This document shows positions 33,879 through 42,591 of a stretch of DNA of 64,000 nucleotides, piece after piece. Made by a program: the position numbers and the translations under genes. The stretch covers positions 47,338 through 111,337 of the forward strand of contig NZ_JADNRM010000015.1 of assembly GCF_021730445.1 (NCBI RefSeq), read 5' to 3'. Each line of letters opens with the position of its first letter. Position 1 is the stretch's first letter. Source of the stretch: Phocaeicola faecalis (GTDB lineage: Bacteria > Bacteroidota > Bacteroidia > Bacteroidales > Bacteroidaceae). The notes under the pieces are model-generated. The model made no database searches and was not told where the DNA came from. It saw nothing but the letters and a program-made list of their open reading frames with translations.

Positions 33879-35372
33879 ATGGGATTTAATATCATTTCAG
33901 CAGCCGAAGCTGCCAGCTATGTAAAGCATGGCTATAACATCGGACTAAGTGGCTTTACCCCGGCAGGAACCCCCAAAGCCGTAACCCCTGAAATCGCAAA
34001 GATTGCAGAAGAAGAGCATGCCAAAGGTAATCCGTTCCAGATTGGTATCTTTACCGGCGCTTCTACAGGAGATGCAACCGACGGTATTCTGTCAAGAATA
34101 AAAGCCATCCGCTATCGCGCCCCTTATACCACAAACCCTGATTTCCGTAAAGCGGTAAACAATGGAGAAATAGCTTATAATGATATTCATTTGTCACAAA
34201 TGGCACAGGAAGTCCGTTATGGCTTCATGGGCAAAGTGGACGTAGCTATTCTGGAAGCTTGCGAGATTACTCCCGATGGTAAAGTATATCTGACCGCTGC
34301 CGGAGGTATCGCTCCGACTATTGCACGTCTGGCAGATAAAGTGATTATCGAACTGAATGCCGCCCATAGCAAAAACGGTATGGGACTGCATGATGTGTAC
34401 GAACCACTTGACCCGCCTTACCGTCGCGAGATACCCATCTTCAAACCGAGTGACCGCATCGGATTGCCTTATGTGCAAGTAGATCCGAAAAAGATTATCG
34501 GTGTAGTGGAAGTGAATACACCCGACCAGGCACGTTCATTTACGGCACCTGACCCCATCACCGACCAGATTGGACAAAATGTAGCCGACTTCCTGGCAGC
34601 TGATATGAAACGCGGTATCATCCCCGCCGGATTCCTGCCATTGCAAAGTGGGGTAGGTAACATTGCCAATGCCGTACTAGGTGCATTGGGACGTGACAAA
34701 ACGATTCCTGCGTTCGAAATGTATACCGAAGTATTGCAGGACGCCGTAGTAGACCTGATTCGCCAAGGACGTGTCAAATTTGGAAGTACCTGTTCATTGA
34801 CAGTGACCAATGACTGTCTGCAAGGTATTTATGATGATATCGATTTCTTCCGCGACAAGCTGGTCATGCGTCCGTCCGAAATATCAAACAGCCCGGAAAT
34901 AATCCGCCGTCTCGGTGTTATCTCTATCAATACTGCCATCGAAGCAGATATTTATGGTAATGTCAATTCCACACATATCAGCGGAACGAAGATGATGAAT
35001 GGTATCGGTGGCTCGGGCGACTTCACCCGCAATGCGTACATCTCCATTTTTACCTGTCCGTCTGTTGCCAAAGAAGGAAAAATCAGCGCCATCGTTCCTA
35101 TGGTATCACATGAAGACCACAGTGAGCATGATGTAAATATCATTATTACCGAGCAAGGTGTTGCCGACCTCCGCGGAAAGAGTCCGGTGGAACGTTCACA
35201 TGCCATTATCGAAAACTGTGCCCACCCGGATTACAAGAATATCCTGTGGGATTATGTAAAGATGGCTTCCAAAGGACAGACCCCTCATTGCATTTCGGCT
35301 GCATTGGCCATGCACGATACACTGGCCAAGAAAGGTGATATGCGCCTGATTGATTGGGCAGAATATAAATAA
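33879..35372 (+). CDS. Acetyl-CoA hydrolase/CoA-transferase (succinate/propionate type)
   Basis: A 497-residue family I CoA-transferase. The ATG at 33879 (MGFNIISAAEAASY) is the start; the frame is open three codons further to a TTG that I do not use. Conserved blocks are GLSGFTPAGTPKAV, LPLQSGVGNIANAVLG, the catalytic Glu in FEMYTEVLQDAVVDL, and GIGGSGDFTRNAYIS. Close relatives interconvert acetyl/propionyl/succinyl-CoA. In Bacteroides such an enzyme would release propionate while regenerating succinyl-CoA, but the exact acyl preference cannot be read here. Confidence 0.93.
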   Translation: MGFNIISAAEAASYVKHGYNIGLSGFTPAGTPKAVTPEIAKIAEEEHAKGNPFQIGIFTGASTGDATDGILSRIKAIRYRAPYTTNPDFRKAVNNGEIAYNDIHLSQMAQEVRYGFMGKVDVAILEACEITPDGKVYLTAAGGIAPTIARLADKVIIELNAAHSKNGMGLHDVYEPLDPPYRREIPIFKPSDRIGLPYVQVDPKKIIGVVEVNTPDQARSFTAPDPITDQIGQNVADFLAADMKRGIIPAGFLPLQSGVGNIANAVLGALGRDKTIPAFEMYTEVLQDAVVDLIRQGRVKFGSTCSLTVTNDCLQGIYDDIDFFRDKLVMRPSEISNSPEIIRRLGVISINTAIEADIYGNVNSTHISGTKMMNGIGGSGDFTRNAYISIFTCPSVAKEGKISAIVPMVSHEDHSEHDVNIIITEQGVADLRGKSPVERSHAIIENCAHPDYKNILWDYVKMASKGQTPHCISAALAMHDTLAKKGDMRLIDWAEYK

Positions 35373-35415
35373 CGAATTGCTGCCTTATCAAAGGCAGTTC
35401 GAACAGGGTTCAAAC

Positions 35416-35503
35416 TACCCTAGGGTAATGGAACAATTACTATGCAGTAGTTGCCTGTTTACCCTAGGGTAGTTTAGCAATTACCGGGCAGAAATTAAAT
35501 GAG
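35416..35503. repeat. 22-bp dyad array with TACCCTAGGGTA
   Basis: Four 22-base units starting at 35416, 35438, 35460 and 35482, each beginning TAC. Units 1 and 3 start with the perfect 12-bp palindrome TACCCTAGGGTA, and unit 2 with the near-palindrome TACTATGCAGTA. A 10-base spacer (ATGGAACAAT, GTTGCCTGTT, GTTTAGCAAT) follows. It lies between the CoA transferase and the broken AAA-ATPase gene. Confidence 0.75.
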
Positions 35504-35598
35504 ACAAGAAACTTAAAAACATAATACCGCTGCAAACGTTGATTTATTGAACGGAATAAACCAACTTTGTCCTTACTGTTTTTATAAACGTTGTCAAT

Positions 35599-36540
35599 AT
35601 GAACCAAGTTAAAGGAATACCTTACGGAATATCCGATTTCAACCGTATGCGAAATGAAAACTTTTATTTCGTAGACAAGACTATGTATCTGCCGCTCATC
35701 GAAAAAATGCCAAGCTACCTTTTCCTTATCCGTCCCAGACGGTTCGGGAAGAGCCTGTTTCTGAGCATGATGCGCACTTACTATGACTGACTACAGCAAA
35801 TTAAAAATGCTGGCACGCATAGACCATGACCAAACCCATGAAGGTAGTCGCATGAGCACCATCGAAGAAATTGCTGCAAAAGGAGAGATATTGGTAGACT
35901 TGCATACCTCTTTCCCATCCGAAAAGGTAACGGATATTGAAAATTTCCGCAGCCTGCTTTACTATTACGGACTACTCACCATTTGTGGCACAAGAGGAGA
36001 CCGCCTGAGAATGTGCATTCCCAACAATTGCGTACGTGAACAATATTTCGGTTTCCTGCGGGATTATTATCAACAAACTCATTCGCTGAACCTTTCTCAC
36101 CTGAAAGACCTGATAGACGATTTCGCCTACGACGGCCATTGGAAGCCGTTCTTTGAAACAATAGCTTGCGCTATTCTTCCATACGAAACGGTATGGAGGG
36201 CGAAAGAAATCTACAAGGCTTCTTGAAAGCTTACCTTGCACTCGCTTCTTATTATCTGGTAGAGCCTGAACTGGAAATGAATTATGGCTACTGTAATTTC
36301 TTTCTTTTACCGGATAAATCGCGTTACCCGGATGTGCAACACAGTTATATTCTGGAGTTAAAATATGCTCTCCGCACAGCTACCGATGCCGAACTCGGAG
36401 TACAAGCAGCGGAAGGACGACGCCAACTGATGCAATACAGTCCAGACAAAATAGTCACACAGCTGGCGGCAAAGACAACCCTGCACAAATTGTTGCTACA
36501 ATTCAGAGGCTGGGATATGGTGAGATGTGAAGAAATATAA
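35599..36540 (+). pseudogene. AAA-ATPase-like / PD-(D/E)XK family gene, internally deleted and frameshifted
   Basis: Remnant of the family represented intact at 62440. The first 63 codons (MNQVKGIPYGISDFN to MMRTYYD) keep the P-loop-like RPRRFGKSLFL. Then the sequence jumps from the position of residue 63 to that of residue 324 of the intact copy (DYSKLKML), losing about 260 residues including Walker B and shifting frame. A second frameshift occurs near 36166-36205, after which GERNLQGFLKAYLALASYY and the nuclease motif YILELKYAL follow to the stop. The deletion junction reads TATGACTGACTACAGC, with a short GACT repeat fitting slippage or recombination. Not expected to be functional. Confidence 0.88.
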
Positions 36541-36572
36541 TTGTGCAAGAAGTATATCCCGGGTATCATACA

Positions 36573-37499
36573 TCAATCAGTGATATTTGTCAGTCCAAAT
36601 AAATCCTTGTTCAAGGTGTATACAACTATTTTATCGCTTTTCAACTGCTTACCTACTTTGCTCAACCCTTTCAATGGAGTATCCCAACGACTATAGGATT
36701 TCAATATGGGATATAGAGTAGGAAGCACCATGGGAGCAAACCAACCATTCTTTGTATAAAACAAACCATTGCGATAGAACACGGCATGGATGATATGATT
36801 ATAACCATTATAAAAGGCCAAAATACAGTTATTGGGAAAAACAGCCTCCTTTATCTCTTTATAACGACACGGATAAGAAGCTTCGAAGGTTAGAAAGTAA
36901 TCGAAGAAAGCATTTAAATCCTCTTCACGCGTATAAGAAGCATTACGGGTAATCACCGGTTCGGTATAAATGCCATACGTTTGAAACAAAGCATCCAACG
37001 CATAAAAAATACAAGTCTGAGAATTATTCTTCAGCATAGGAAGAGGACACTCCATGCGCAACATGGAATTTTCCAACACTTCAATCATAGCCTCATCCAA
37101 TCCCTCAATACAGGCAGAGAAACGGGCAAAAGGATATATTCTACTCTCTACCACTAAATTGCGTAATTTCTTTTTCAATTTATCATCATAATCATAGCCC
37201 CGATATATCTTCGGACGTACCCGATAGGTGAGTGTATCATTCTTCCAAACTGCCTGAAAAATGGAATCCGGTACAGAATTCTTCATCTGAGTTTCCACAT
37301 AATATATTGTATCCAAATAATGAACAAGCGAATCTGCATAAAGGCCATTGCCAAATGTTTCAACACCATAGCGCAATGCTTCCTTCTCTCTTATAAAAAT
37401 CAAACTGTCACTCATCCACTTTATCTCCGGGAATTTTATCTGAGAAGAAACAGTTGCACAGATACTTAAGATGACATATAATACACAGATTCTTTTCAT
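36573..37499 (-). CDS. Exported protein, possible papain-like cysteine peptidase fold
   Basis: A 308-residue protein with a signal peptide (1-19, ending TVSSQ). I do not recognise a named family. The arrangement Cys163 in NNSQTCIFYALDALF, His235/His238 in GYNHIIHAVFYRNG and Asn251 in YTKNGWF resembles the Cys-His-Asn order of papain/transglutaminase-like enzymes, each followed by a plausible helix or strand. This is inference from spacing. It is the third gene of an operon with a PagL-like protein (16 bases upstream) and a lipoprotein. Confidence 0.75.
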   Translation of the reverse strand: MKRICVLYVILSICATVSSQIKFPEIKWMSDSLIFIREKEALRYGVETFGNGLYADSLVHYLDTIYYVETQMKNSVPDSIFQAVWKNDTLTYRVRPKIYRGYDYDDKLKKKLRNLVVESRIYPFARFSACIEGLDEAMIEVLENSMLRMECPLPMLKNNSQTCIFYALDALFQTYGIYTEPVITRNASYTREEDLNAFFDYFLTFEASYPCRYKEIKEAVFPNNCILAFYNGYNHIIHAVFYRNGLFYTKNGWFAPMVLPTLYPILKSYSRWDTPLKGLSKVGKQLKSDKIVVYTLNKDLFGLTNITD

Positions 37500-37514
37500 A
37501 AGCCGATACGTCTA

Positions 37515-38744
37515 TCATTTACCGTTTCCCTTGTAAAAGCGGTATCCAAATCCCAACATCAGGTTGTTGGGGTTCTTAAATTTATTCAACTGATAGCCGA
37601 CATGCAAGAACAAGCGCGGTGTAATGGAAGCCTTGAGAGCCAGAACTTGATAAAAACCTTCCGTATCATCACCACTGTATATCAAATTCCGTCCGACACC
37701 GGCATTGATAGAAAAAATAGGCATGACCAGCTCTCCGCGTACAGACAGACCGACAGCAAACTGCTTGTGGAAAGGAGGGCGATGAAACTTCGCATCGCTT
37801 GATGAACTTCCTTCTACCCGATAGTCTTTGATATTGGCACTCTCATCATATTGTGCATCCATAGAGACACCGGCCCTAAAATACTTGTTGAAATTGTACA
37901 TTGGATTAAAATTCAGCCCCACAACGCCAAAAGAGCCGGGCACCAGACAAACGTCATAGCCATCTACAAACCCTTTTTTACGAGTAGCACCATATACAAC
38001 CAAATCATAACTGATATAAGGTTTGATGGATAACGGTTTAGCACCTTTCACAGCCACCGTCTCATCATTTCCAAAAGTACGCACAACACCTATTCTTCCG
38101 CCAATCGGATTCACTCCTGCATTGGGAAAATGTGTATTTCCATTAGAGTAATGAGTAAAATCCATACCTGCCGTCAAGCTCCATTGCGGATTAATCCGCC
38201 AATTCAGAAAAAATCCCAGATTGATATAGGCATTGATTTTTGACCCGATAACCTCATTCTGCGGATTATATATCTCATCATATTTTTTCCAGCCAAAAGA
38301 AGCACCGAAATTCCATTCATAGTCGAATGACAAACGGGGCGATAACTGCGCTATGCGTGACCCCTGAAAAGCATATACCGCTATGGGATTACCTAGTTCG
38401 GAAGGACAGAAGAACGTAGTGTAAGAAACTCCAATACCCTGATAGGCATGAGGATAGAGCCGGCCTAAAGTCGAATTCTTATCAAACTGAAAAGCATACT
38501 TCAGATGTACAGAAAGGGCCTGCCTGATGCGTTGTTGATGCATATTGTCACCATCAAAGAAATCATTGGTAGGAGTCACATAATTAGGACGTACATCCAG
38601 GCCGAGCCTATGAATCAGCTTATGGCTTGCTGTATCATTCTTTAATACATCCGGTTGCGTAGCCGTCTGAGCCATCAAATTTCCACCCATCGGACAAACA
38701 GCCAAAAGGCTGGCAATATATAATAAGAATACTTTCGCTTTCAT
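37515..38744 (-). CDS. PagL-like outer membrane lipid A deacylase (acyloxyacyl hydrolase family)
   Basis: A 409-residue outer membrane protein with a signal peptide (1-25, ending NLMAQ). The segment DFTHYSNGNTHFPNAGVN holds His198-x-Ser200-Asn201, matching the HxS(N) catalytic site of PagL-type lipid A 3-O-deacylases. Flanking strands are aromatic barrel strands ending FGYRFYKGNGK. It is longer than classic PagL (~170) because of an N-terminal extension and larger loops. Removal of an acyl chain from lipid A is the likely activity, altering host recognition. The lipoprotein gene upstream ends 4 bases before the start. Confidence 0.82.
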   Translation of the reverse strand: MKAKVFLLYIASLLAVCPMGGNLMAQTATQPDVLKNDTASHKLIHRLGLDVRPNYVTPTNDFFDGDNMHQQRIRQALSVHLKYAFQFDKNSTLGRLYPHAYQGIGVSYTTFFCPSELGNPIAVYAFQGSRIAQLSPRLSFDYEWNFGASFGWKKYDEIYNPQNEVIGSKINAYINLGFFLNWRINPQWSLTAGMDFTHYSNGNTHFPNAGVNPIGGRIGVVRTFGNDETVAVKGAKPLSIKPYISYDLVVYGATRKKGFVDGYDVCLVPGSFGVVGLNFNPMYNFNKYFRAGVSMDAQYDESANIKDYRVEGSSSSDAKFHRPPFHKQFAVGLSVRGELVMPIFSINAGVGRNLIYSGDDTEGFYQVLALKASITPRLFLHVGYQLNKFKNPNNLMLGFGYRFYKGNGK

Positions 38745-38748
38745 TGTT

Positions 38749-39714
38749 CTAATTATTCAGCTTCTCGCACTTTATGAGGTATCTTTTAGGCATCTTGCTT
38801 TTCAAAGTACCGGTAATGACTTTCTCTTTTTTGGTTTTGGGATGAACGGCATAAAGAGTAAAATAAGTCTCAAACCATTCATATTCCAGCAGTACAGTGA
38901 TACGTTGCGAAGTTTGGGCCGGAGTTATGACCGCCTTCTTTTCCGTATCAGGAAAAGGCAAAGGTAACCGTTGCATATCAGAAGCATATTGCACTCGTTC
39001 GCCGTTCATCACCAGATAACCGTCAACAATGCCGGGAATCTCAACCTCCGGTTTGCTTGCCAACAAATTAAAAGCCTCGGGATTATTACTGGTGAATTGT
39101 ATCTGACGATACTCATTTTGGAAAGGAAAGATATAATTGGTTACGTTTCCATTTCCCCTGTTATCAATCACCATGCTCCTACGTTCTTCTATGTGTGTAT
39201 CCGTATAACTATACATATCAAGCGAATAAGTGATATGGTCGAATATATATCTGTCGGAAGGTGTTATGGCTACATGTATTGCTTTCGTTTCATATTCATT
39301 ACTTGCAATAATGGAAAACCGGAAAAGAGAAGAGCGCGCATTTTCGTTTACCGTTAACTTCACTTCCTGAGGATGAGTGCGCTCAATGGTAAAATCAACT
39401 ATCTTATCTTCATAAATGACATCATCACAAACTATTTTGCCCAACCCTTCCAAAACAGGCGACTGATTCTGCGAAACTATATTACCGTCTTTATCATAAA
39501 CTGAATAATATAATGAAGAGTTATCATAATAATCATACACATGCAACAGATTCCAGTTGGAAGACTTAAAATGAATAGTCACCGAGTCACCATTTCCATC
39601 CAAGGTAACATCAGAAACAGAAGGCTGAAAATCTTCAATGAAGACATCGCCATTACAACCGGATAATCCCAAGAAAATGAGAAGATATACTGCGATATGT
39701 AGGAAAGTTTTCAT
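38749..39714 (-). CDS. Hypothetical lipoprotein
   Basis: A 321-residue lipoprotein with signal MKTFLHIAVYLLIFLGLSGC (Cys20), followed by an acidic N-terminus. The rest is rich in beta-strands with no recognised domain. Phrases such as SVTIHFKSSNWN and AIHVAITPSDRY suggest Ig-like or BACON-like modules. First gene of the operon with the PagL-like protein. A TATTTTTG -7 element lies at 39745-39752 on this strand, about 30 bases upstream. Confidence 0.75.
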   Translation of the reverse strand: MKTFLHIAVYLLIFLGLSGCNGDVFIEDFQPSVSDVTLDGNGDSVTIHFKSSNWNLLHVYDYYDNSSLYYSVYDKDGNIVSQNQSPVLEGLGKIVCDDVIYEDKIVDFTIERTHPQEVKLTVNENARSSLFRFSIIASNEYETKAIHVAITPSDRYIFDHITYSLDMYSYTDTHIEERRSMVIDNRGNGNVTNYIFPFQNEYRQIQFTSNNPEAFNLLASKPEVEIPGIVDGYLVMNGERVQYASDMQRLPLPFPDTEKKAVITPAQTSQRITVLLEYEWFETYFTLYAVHPKTKKEKVITGTLKSKMPKRYLIKCEKLNN

Positions 39715-39838
39715 GTTGTTTTTGTGTTTGTCTTTTCACTACGACAAAAATAACACTTATTTCCGAATAATGACCATAAATACCGGTATATTTATCTGAT
39801 ACTCCGTAATATTGAAGATTTTCAGCCCTCACCACATG

Positions 39839-41437
39839 TCAAGAACAAGACAATGTTATCGTCTTCTCTATATTAATTTGCCGCACAAAACAGGCATCAT
39901 GGCTCACAACTAATAATGTTCCCCGATACTCCTTCAAAGTATCAGTCAATATCTCCATATTCATAATATCAATATTGTTCGTCGGTTCGTCCACAATAAA
40001 CAAATCAGGAGTTTGTGCACTCACCATCAAGCAACACAGGGAAAGTTTCATCTTCTCACCCCCGCTCAGACAACTGCATTTCTTATCCCAACTGGATATA
40101 GGGAAAAGAAAGCGGTTAAGAATGGTTTTAAGCTCATGGTCATAAAGTTTATTGTTAAAGAAGGAGAGTTGTTCCAGCACCGACAGCCCATTCTGTATAA
40201 TGGAATATTCCTGGTCGAGATAAACATACGTCAACCCATCCGCCCTTATCAGTTCACCCGCCGTGGGAGTGAGAACACCCGCCAGCAACTTCAGTAAAGT
40301 GGTTTTGCCGCTACCGTTTCCACCTTTCAAATGGATACGGTCACCGCTTTTTATTACAAAATCAAGAGGGAGCGGCCATAACTCATCCGATTGATAAGCA
40401 TAATTCATATTTCTGACTGTGATAAGTGTCTTGCCCGTATGCAAGGAAGAAGAATTGAAATCCACCTTCATCCCTTTCCTGTCCGGCAATGCCTTGCGAA
40501 TATCCGTAGCGCTTTCTGCCAACGATTGTATTTTATCAGCATGAACATGGCTCAGGCGAACCGAACTTTTCTCCGCCTTGTCCTTAAAAGTATCCATTGC
40601 CATCTTGCCGACACCACTTTTTATATTTTGCTTCTTTCCGCGTACATCATGCTTCTGCTGACGCTCCATCACTTCACGTGCCTGTCTGCGTGCCTTCTGC
40701 AACTGCTTCCCATTCTCTTCCAACCGAGCTTGCAATGCTTGAACGGCCAACTCCTTCTGCTCTTTGTAAAAGTCATAATTCCCCGCATAATAAATTACTC
40801 CTTTTGCCGAGAGCTCATACGTGGACGAAAGCAAGTTGAGCAACGTCCGGTCATGACTGACTACCAACACACCAGACGAAGTAGAAGTGATAAAGTGATA
40901 TAATTTCTCACGACTCACATCATCCAAATGATTGGTCGGCTCGTCCATCAGAATAAAAGACGGTGAGTGCAAAGCGATTCCTGCCAAAAAGACTTTTGTC
41001 TTTTCTCCTCCACTTAACAAATGCATGGGATGGGAGAGAGGCACTCCCGGCAATCCCCATTCATGTAAAGCGGCAACCGCCTTTTCTTCTATATCCCAAT
41101 CATCATCCAATACCGTAAAATGCTCCACAGAAACATCTCCCTGCAAAATGGCATGAAGTGCTTGTATCTTTCCTTCAATCCGCAAAGCTCCGGCTATCGT
41201 CAGATGATTAAATTGTCCGAAGTGTTGAGGAATATAATAAGGTGGTTCCAAACAAATCACTTCACCTTCCGAAGGTGACAATTCTTTTGTTATCAGCTGC
41301 ATCAAGGTCGATTTTCCTGATCCGTTATTCCCGATAAGCGCTGCTTTCTCACCTTTCCCCATAGAGAAACTAACGTTACTGAAGAGCACATCTTTATCAG
41401 GATGCATATAAGTAACTGACTGTATATGTATACACAT
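39839..41437 (-). CDS. ABC-F family ATPase
   Basis: A 532-residue soluble protein with two ABC ATPase domains and no membrane part. Domain 1 has LIGNNGSGKSTLMQLI, LLSGGEKTKVFLAG and LMDEPTNHLDD. Domain 2 has KGGNGSGKTTLLKLL, CLSGGEKMKLSLCC and IVDEPTNNID. The linker (about 225-300) is basic and coiled, as in ABC-F factors that act on the ribosome. The class includes translation factors and antibiotic-resistance proteins; which this is cannot be decided by eye. The ~165-base leader contains a uORF inside a stem, which favours an inducible resistance or stress role. Confidence 0.9.
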   Translation of the reverse strand: MCIHIQSVTYMHPDKDVLFSNVSFSMGKGEKAALIGNNGSGKSTLMQLITKELSPSEGEVICLEPPYYIPQHFGQFNHLTIAGALRIEGKIQALHAILQGDVSVEHFTVLDDDWDIEEKAVAALHEWGLPGVPLSHPMHLLSGGEKTKVFLAGIALHSPSFILMDEPTNHLDDVSREKLYHFITSTSSGVLVVSHDRTLLNLLSSTYELSAKGVIYYAGNYDFYKEQKELAVQALQARLEENGKQLQKARRQAREVMERQQKHDVRGKKQNIKSGVGKMAMDTFKDKAEKSSVRLSHVHADKIQSLAESATDIRKALPDRKGMKVDFNSSSLHTGKTLITVRNMNYAYQSDELWPLPLDFVIKSGDRIHLKGGNGSGKTTLLKLLAGVLTPTAGELIRADGLTYVYLDQEYSIIQNGLSVLEQLSFFNNKLYDHELKTILNRFLFPISSWDKKCSCLSGGEKMKLSLCCLMVSAQTPDLFIVDEPTNNIDIMNMEILTDTLKEYRGTLLVVSHDACFVRQINIEKTITLSCS

Positions 41438-41493
41438 ACTGTTTCTATAAAATTAAAATGTTAATACTGAAATGTATATTGTGGGAATAGAGG

Positions 41494-41556
41494 ACAACTA
41501 TTACACAACAAACGAATTCACTTCGCCTGCCGTCCCAACATGAAATAAATAGTTGT
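41494..41556 (-). promoter_or_regulatory. Possible translational attenuator (uORF MLGRQAK in a stem) upstream of ABC-F gene
   Basis: On the minus strand a 7-codon open frame, MLGRQAK followed by TGA (41541-41518), is flanked by ACAACTATT (41556-41548) and AATAGTTGT (41502-41494), a perfect 9-bp inverted repeat. Leader peptides of this sort control several ABC-F and Erm genes by ribosome stalling. The evidence is arrangement only. Confidence 0.35.
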
Positions 41557-41607
41557 TTGAAAAATAGATGTTTAGATTCTCATCGGAATGTTTTTAGATT
41601 TCGGGGA

Positions 41608-41615
41608 CAAAGATA
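41608..41615 (-). promoter_or_regulatory. -7 promoter element for ABC-F gene
   Basis: TATCTTTG on the minus strand, an exact consensus match. It gives a leader of about 165 bases, unusually long for this window. Confidence 0.5.
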
Positions 41616-41793
41616 AGTGTTTTCAGTGATATACAAAAGCAAACGATAAATTTACTTATAATACATTATTCACCTGTCACCGGATGTTGTCTCCTCCGAT
41701 TTTCAAACGCTGCATACGTTTTGAACTCCCTAAGTCGTTTCATTAGCCGGACTAAGCCTTTTCGTCCTTTCGATTATGCCCATCTGTCCGTCA

Positions 41794-41903
41794 GATTACT
41801 ACAGTCTCCGGCAGTGGACTGTACAGTCTACCATAACGGACTATACAGTCCACTGTAACGGACTGTACGGTCTACGGCAACGGACTGTAATAATCTTCTG
41901 CTT
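41794..41903. repeat. 22-bp dyad array with GACTGTACAGTC
   Basis: Five units at 41794, 41816, 41838, 41860 and 41882, exactly 22 bases apart. The unit is GGACTGTACAGTCTACCATA plus two bases, with the perfect 12-bp palindrome GACTGTACAGTC in one unit and one-base variants in others. It lies in the 840-base gap between the ABC-F and monooxygenase genes, which otherwise holds only the ABC-F leader and a short repeat. Confidence 0.85.
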
Positions 41904-42056
41904 AAAAAGCCTTGGCTGACCCTAAGAAACGGCTTACTCTTCCCTTTGTTTCTGAATGAGCTTTAAATCCCCATGAAAACAATGCGACCCCGTTATTCCA
42001 CACTCCAATACCATAAAGAGAAGGAAGGTGTATCGAAACGCTCATAAATAAAAGGG

Positions 42057-42199
42057 GTGTGTCAAAACTAAACCTGCCTATCCAATCGTCAGCTGTAGGG
42101 GCAGGGTTTGCCTGCCCGAAAACACAAAGTAAACTGTTTTCGGGCGAGCGAACCTCGCCCCTACGAACGAAACGACAGCATTATCCACGTTTCGACACA
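42057..42199 (+). repeat. TGTGTCAAAA-ended short mobile-like repeat, copy 2
   Basis: 143 bases, nearly identical to 12724-12866 over the whole length and in the same orientation. The ends are GTGTGTCAAAACTA and CGTTTCGACACA. The internal GC-rich hairpin arms are conserved (GTAGGGGCAGGGTTTGCC and GAGCGAACCTCGCCCC). Confidence 0.85.
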
Positions 42200-42277
42200 T
42201 TCGATAAAAGGGAAGTTTTGATACATCCCTCTAATTATATTAAATGTTCTTACTTGACCAAACTAATCACCAAACCA

Positions 42278-42559
42278 TTAGAAAGATTCAATAATCAGTT
42301 CTGATGCCAACATTCCTTCAATAGCCTCACCAAAAGCCTTAAAGTGAGCCGATGCTGCATGCACCGCCATAGCCTGCTCGTCTTTATACTCCTCATAAAA
42401 AATAAAGAGAGTAGGGCAGAAAGGATTCTGATAAAGGTTGTAGCTGATATTACCTGCTTCGGCACGAGTACCTTCTATCAAGGCCGTAGCCGCAGTCATA
42501 AACTCTTTTTCTTTGCCGGCAAGTACCTCAGCACGTGCCACAATCGTTTTCTTTTCCAT
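42278..42559 (-). CDS. Antibiotic biosynthesis monooxygenase (ABM) domain protein
   Basis: A 93-residue ferredoxin-like alpha/beta protein. It begins MEKKTIVARAEVLAGKEKEF and has the family core SYNLYQNPFCPTLFIFYEEY, with conserved YE and a C-terminal AHFKAFGEAIEGML. Relatives include YgiN-type quinol monooxygenases and many of unknown substrate. Its ATG is 32 bases after the sulfatase stop, so it may be co-transcribed with the sulfatase. Confidence 0.9.
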   Translation of the reverse strand: MEKKTIVARAEVLAGKEKEFMTAATALIEGTRAEAGNISYNLYQNPFCPTLFIFYEEYKDEQAMAVHAASAHFKAFGEAIEGMLASELIIESF

Positions 42560-42591
42560 AATGTTTAATGTTTCGTATTTTGTTACTGATA

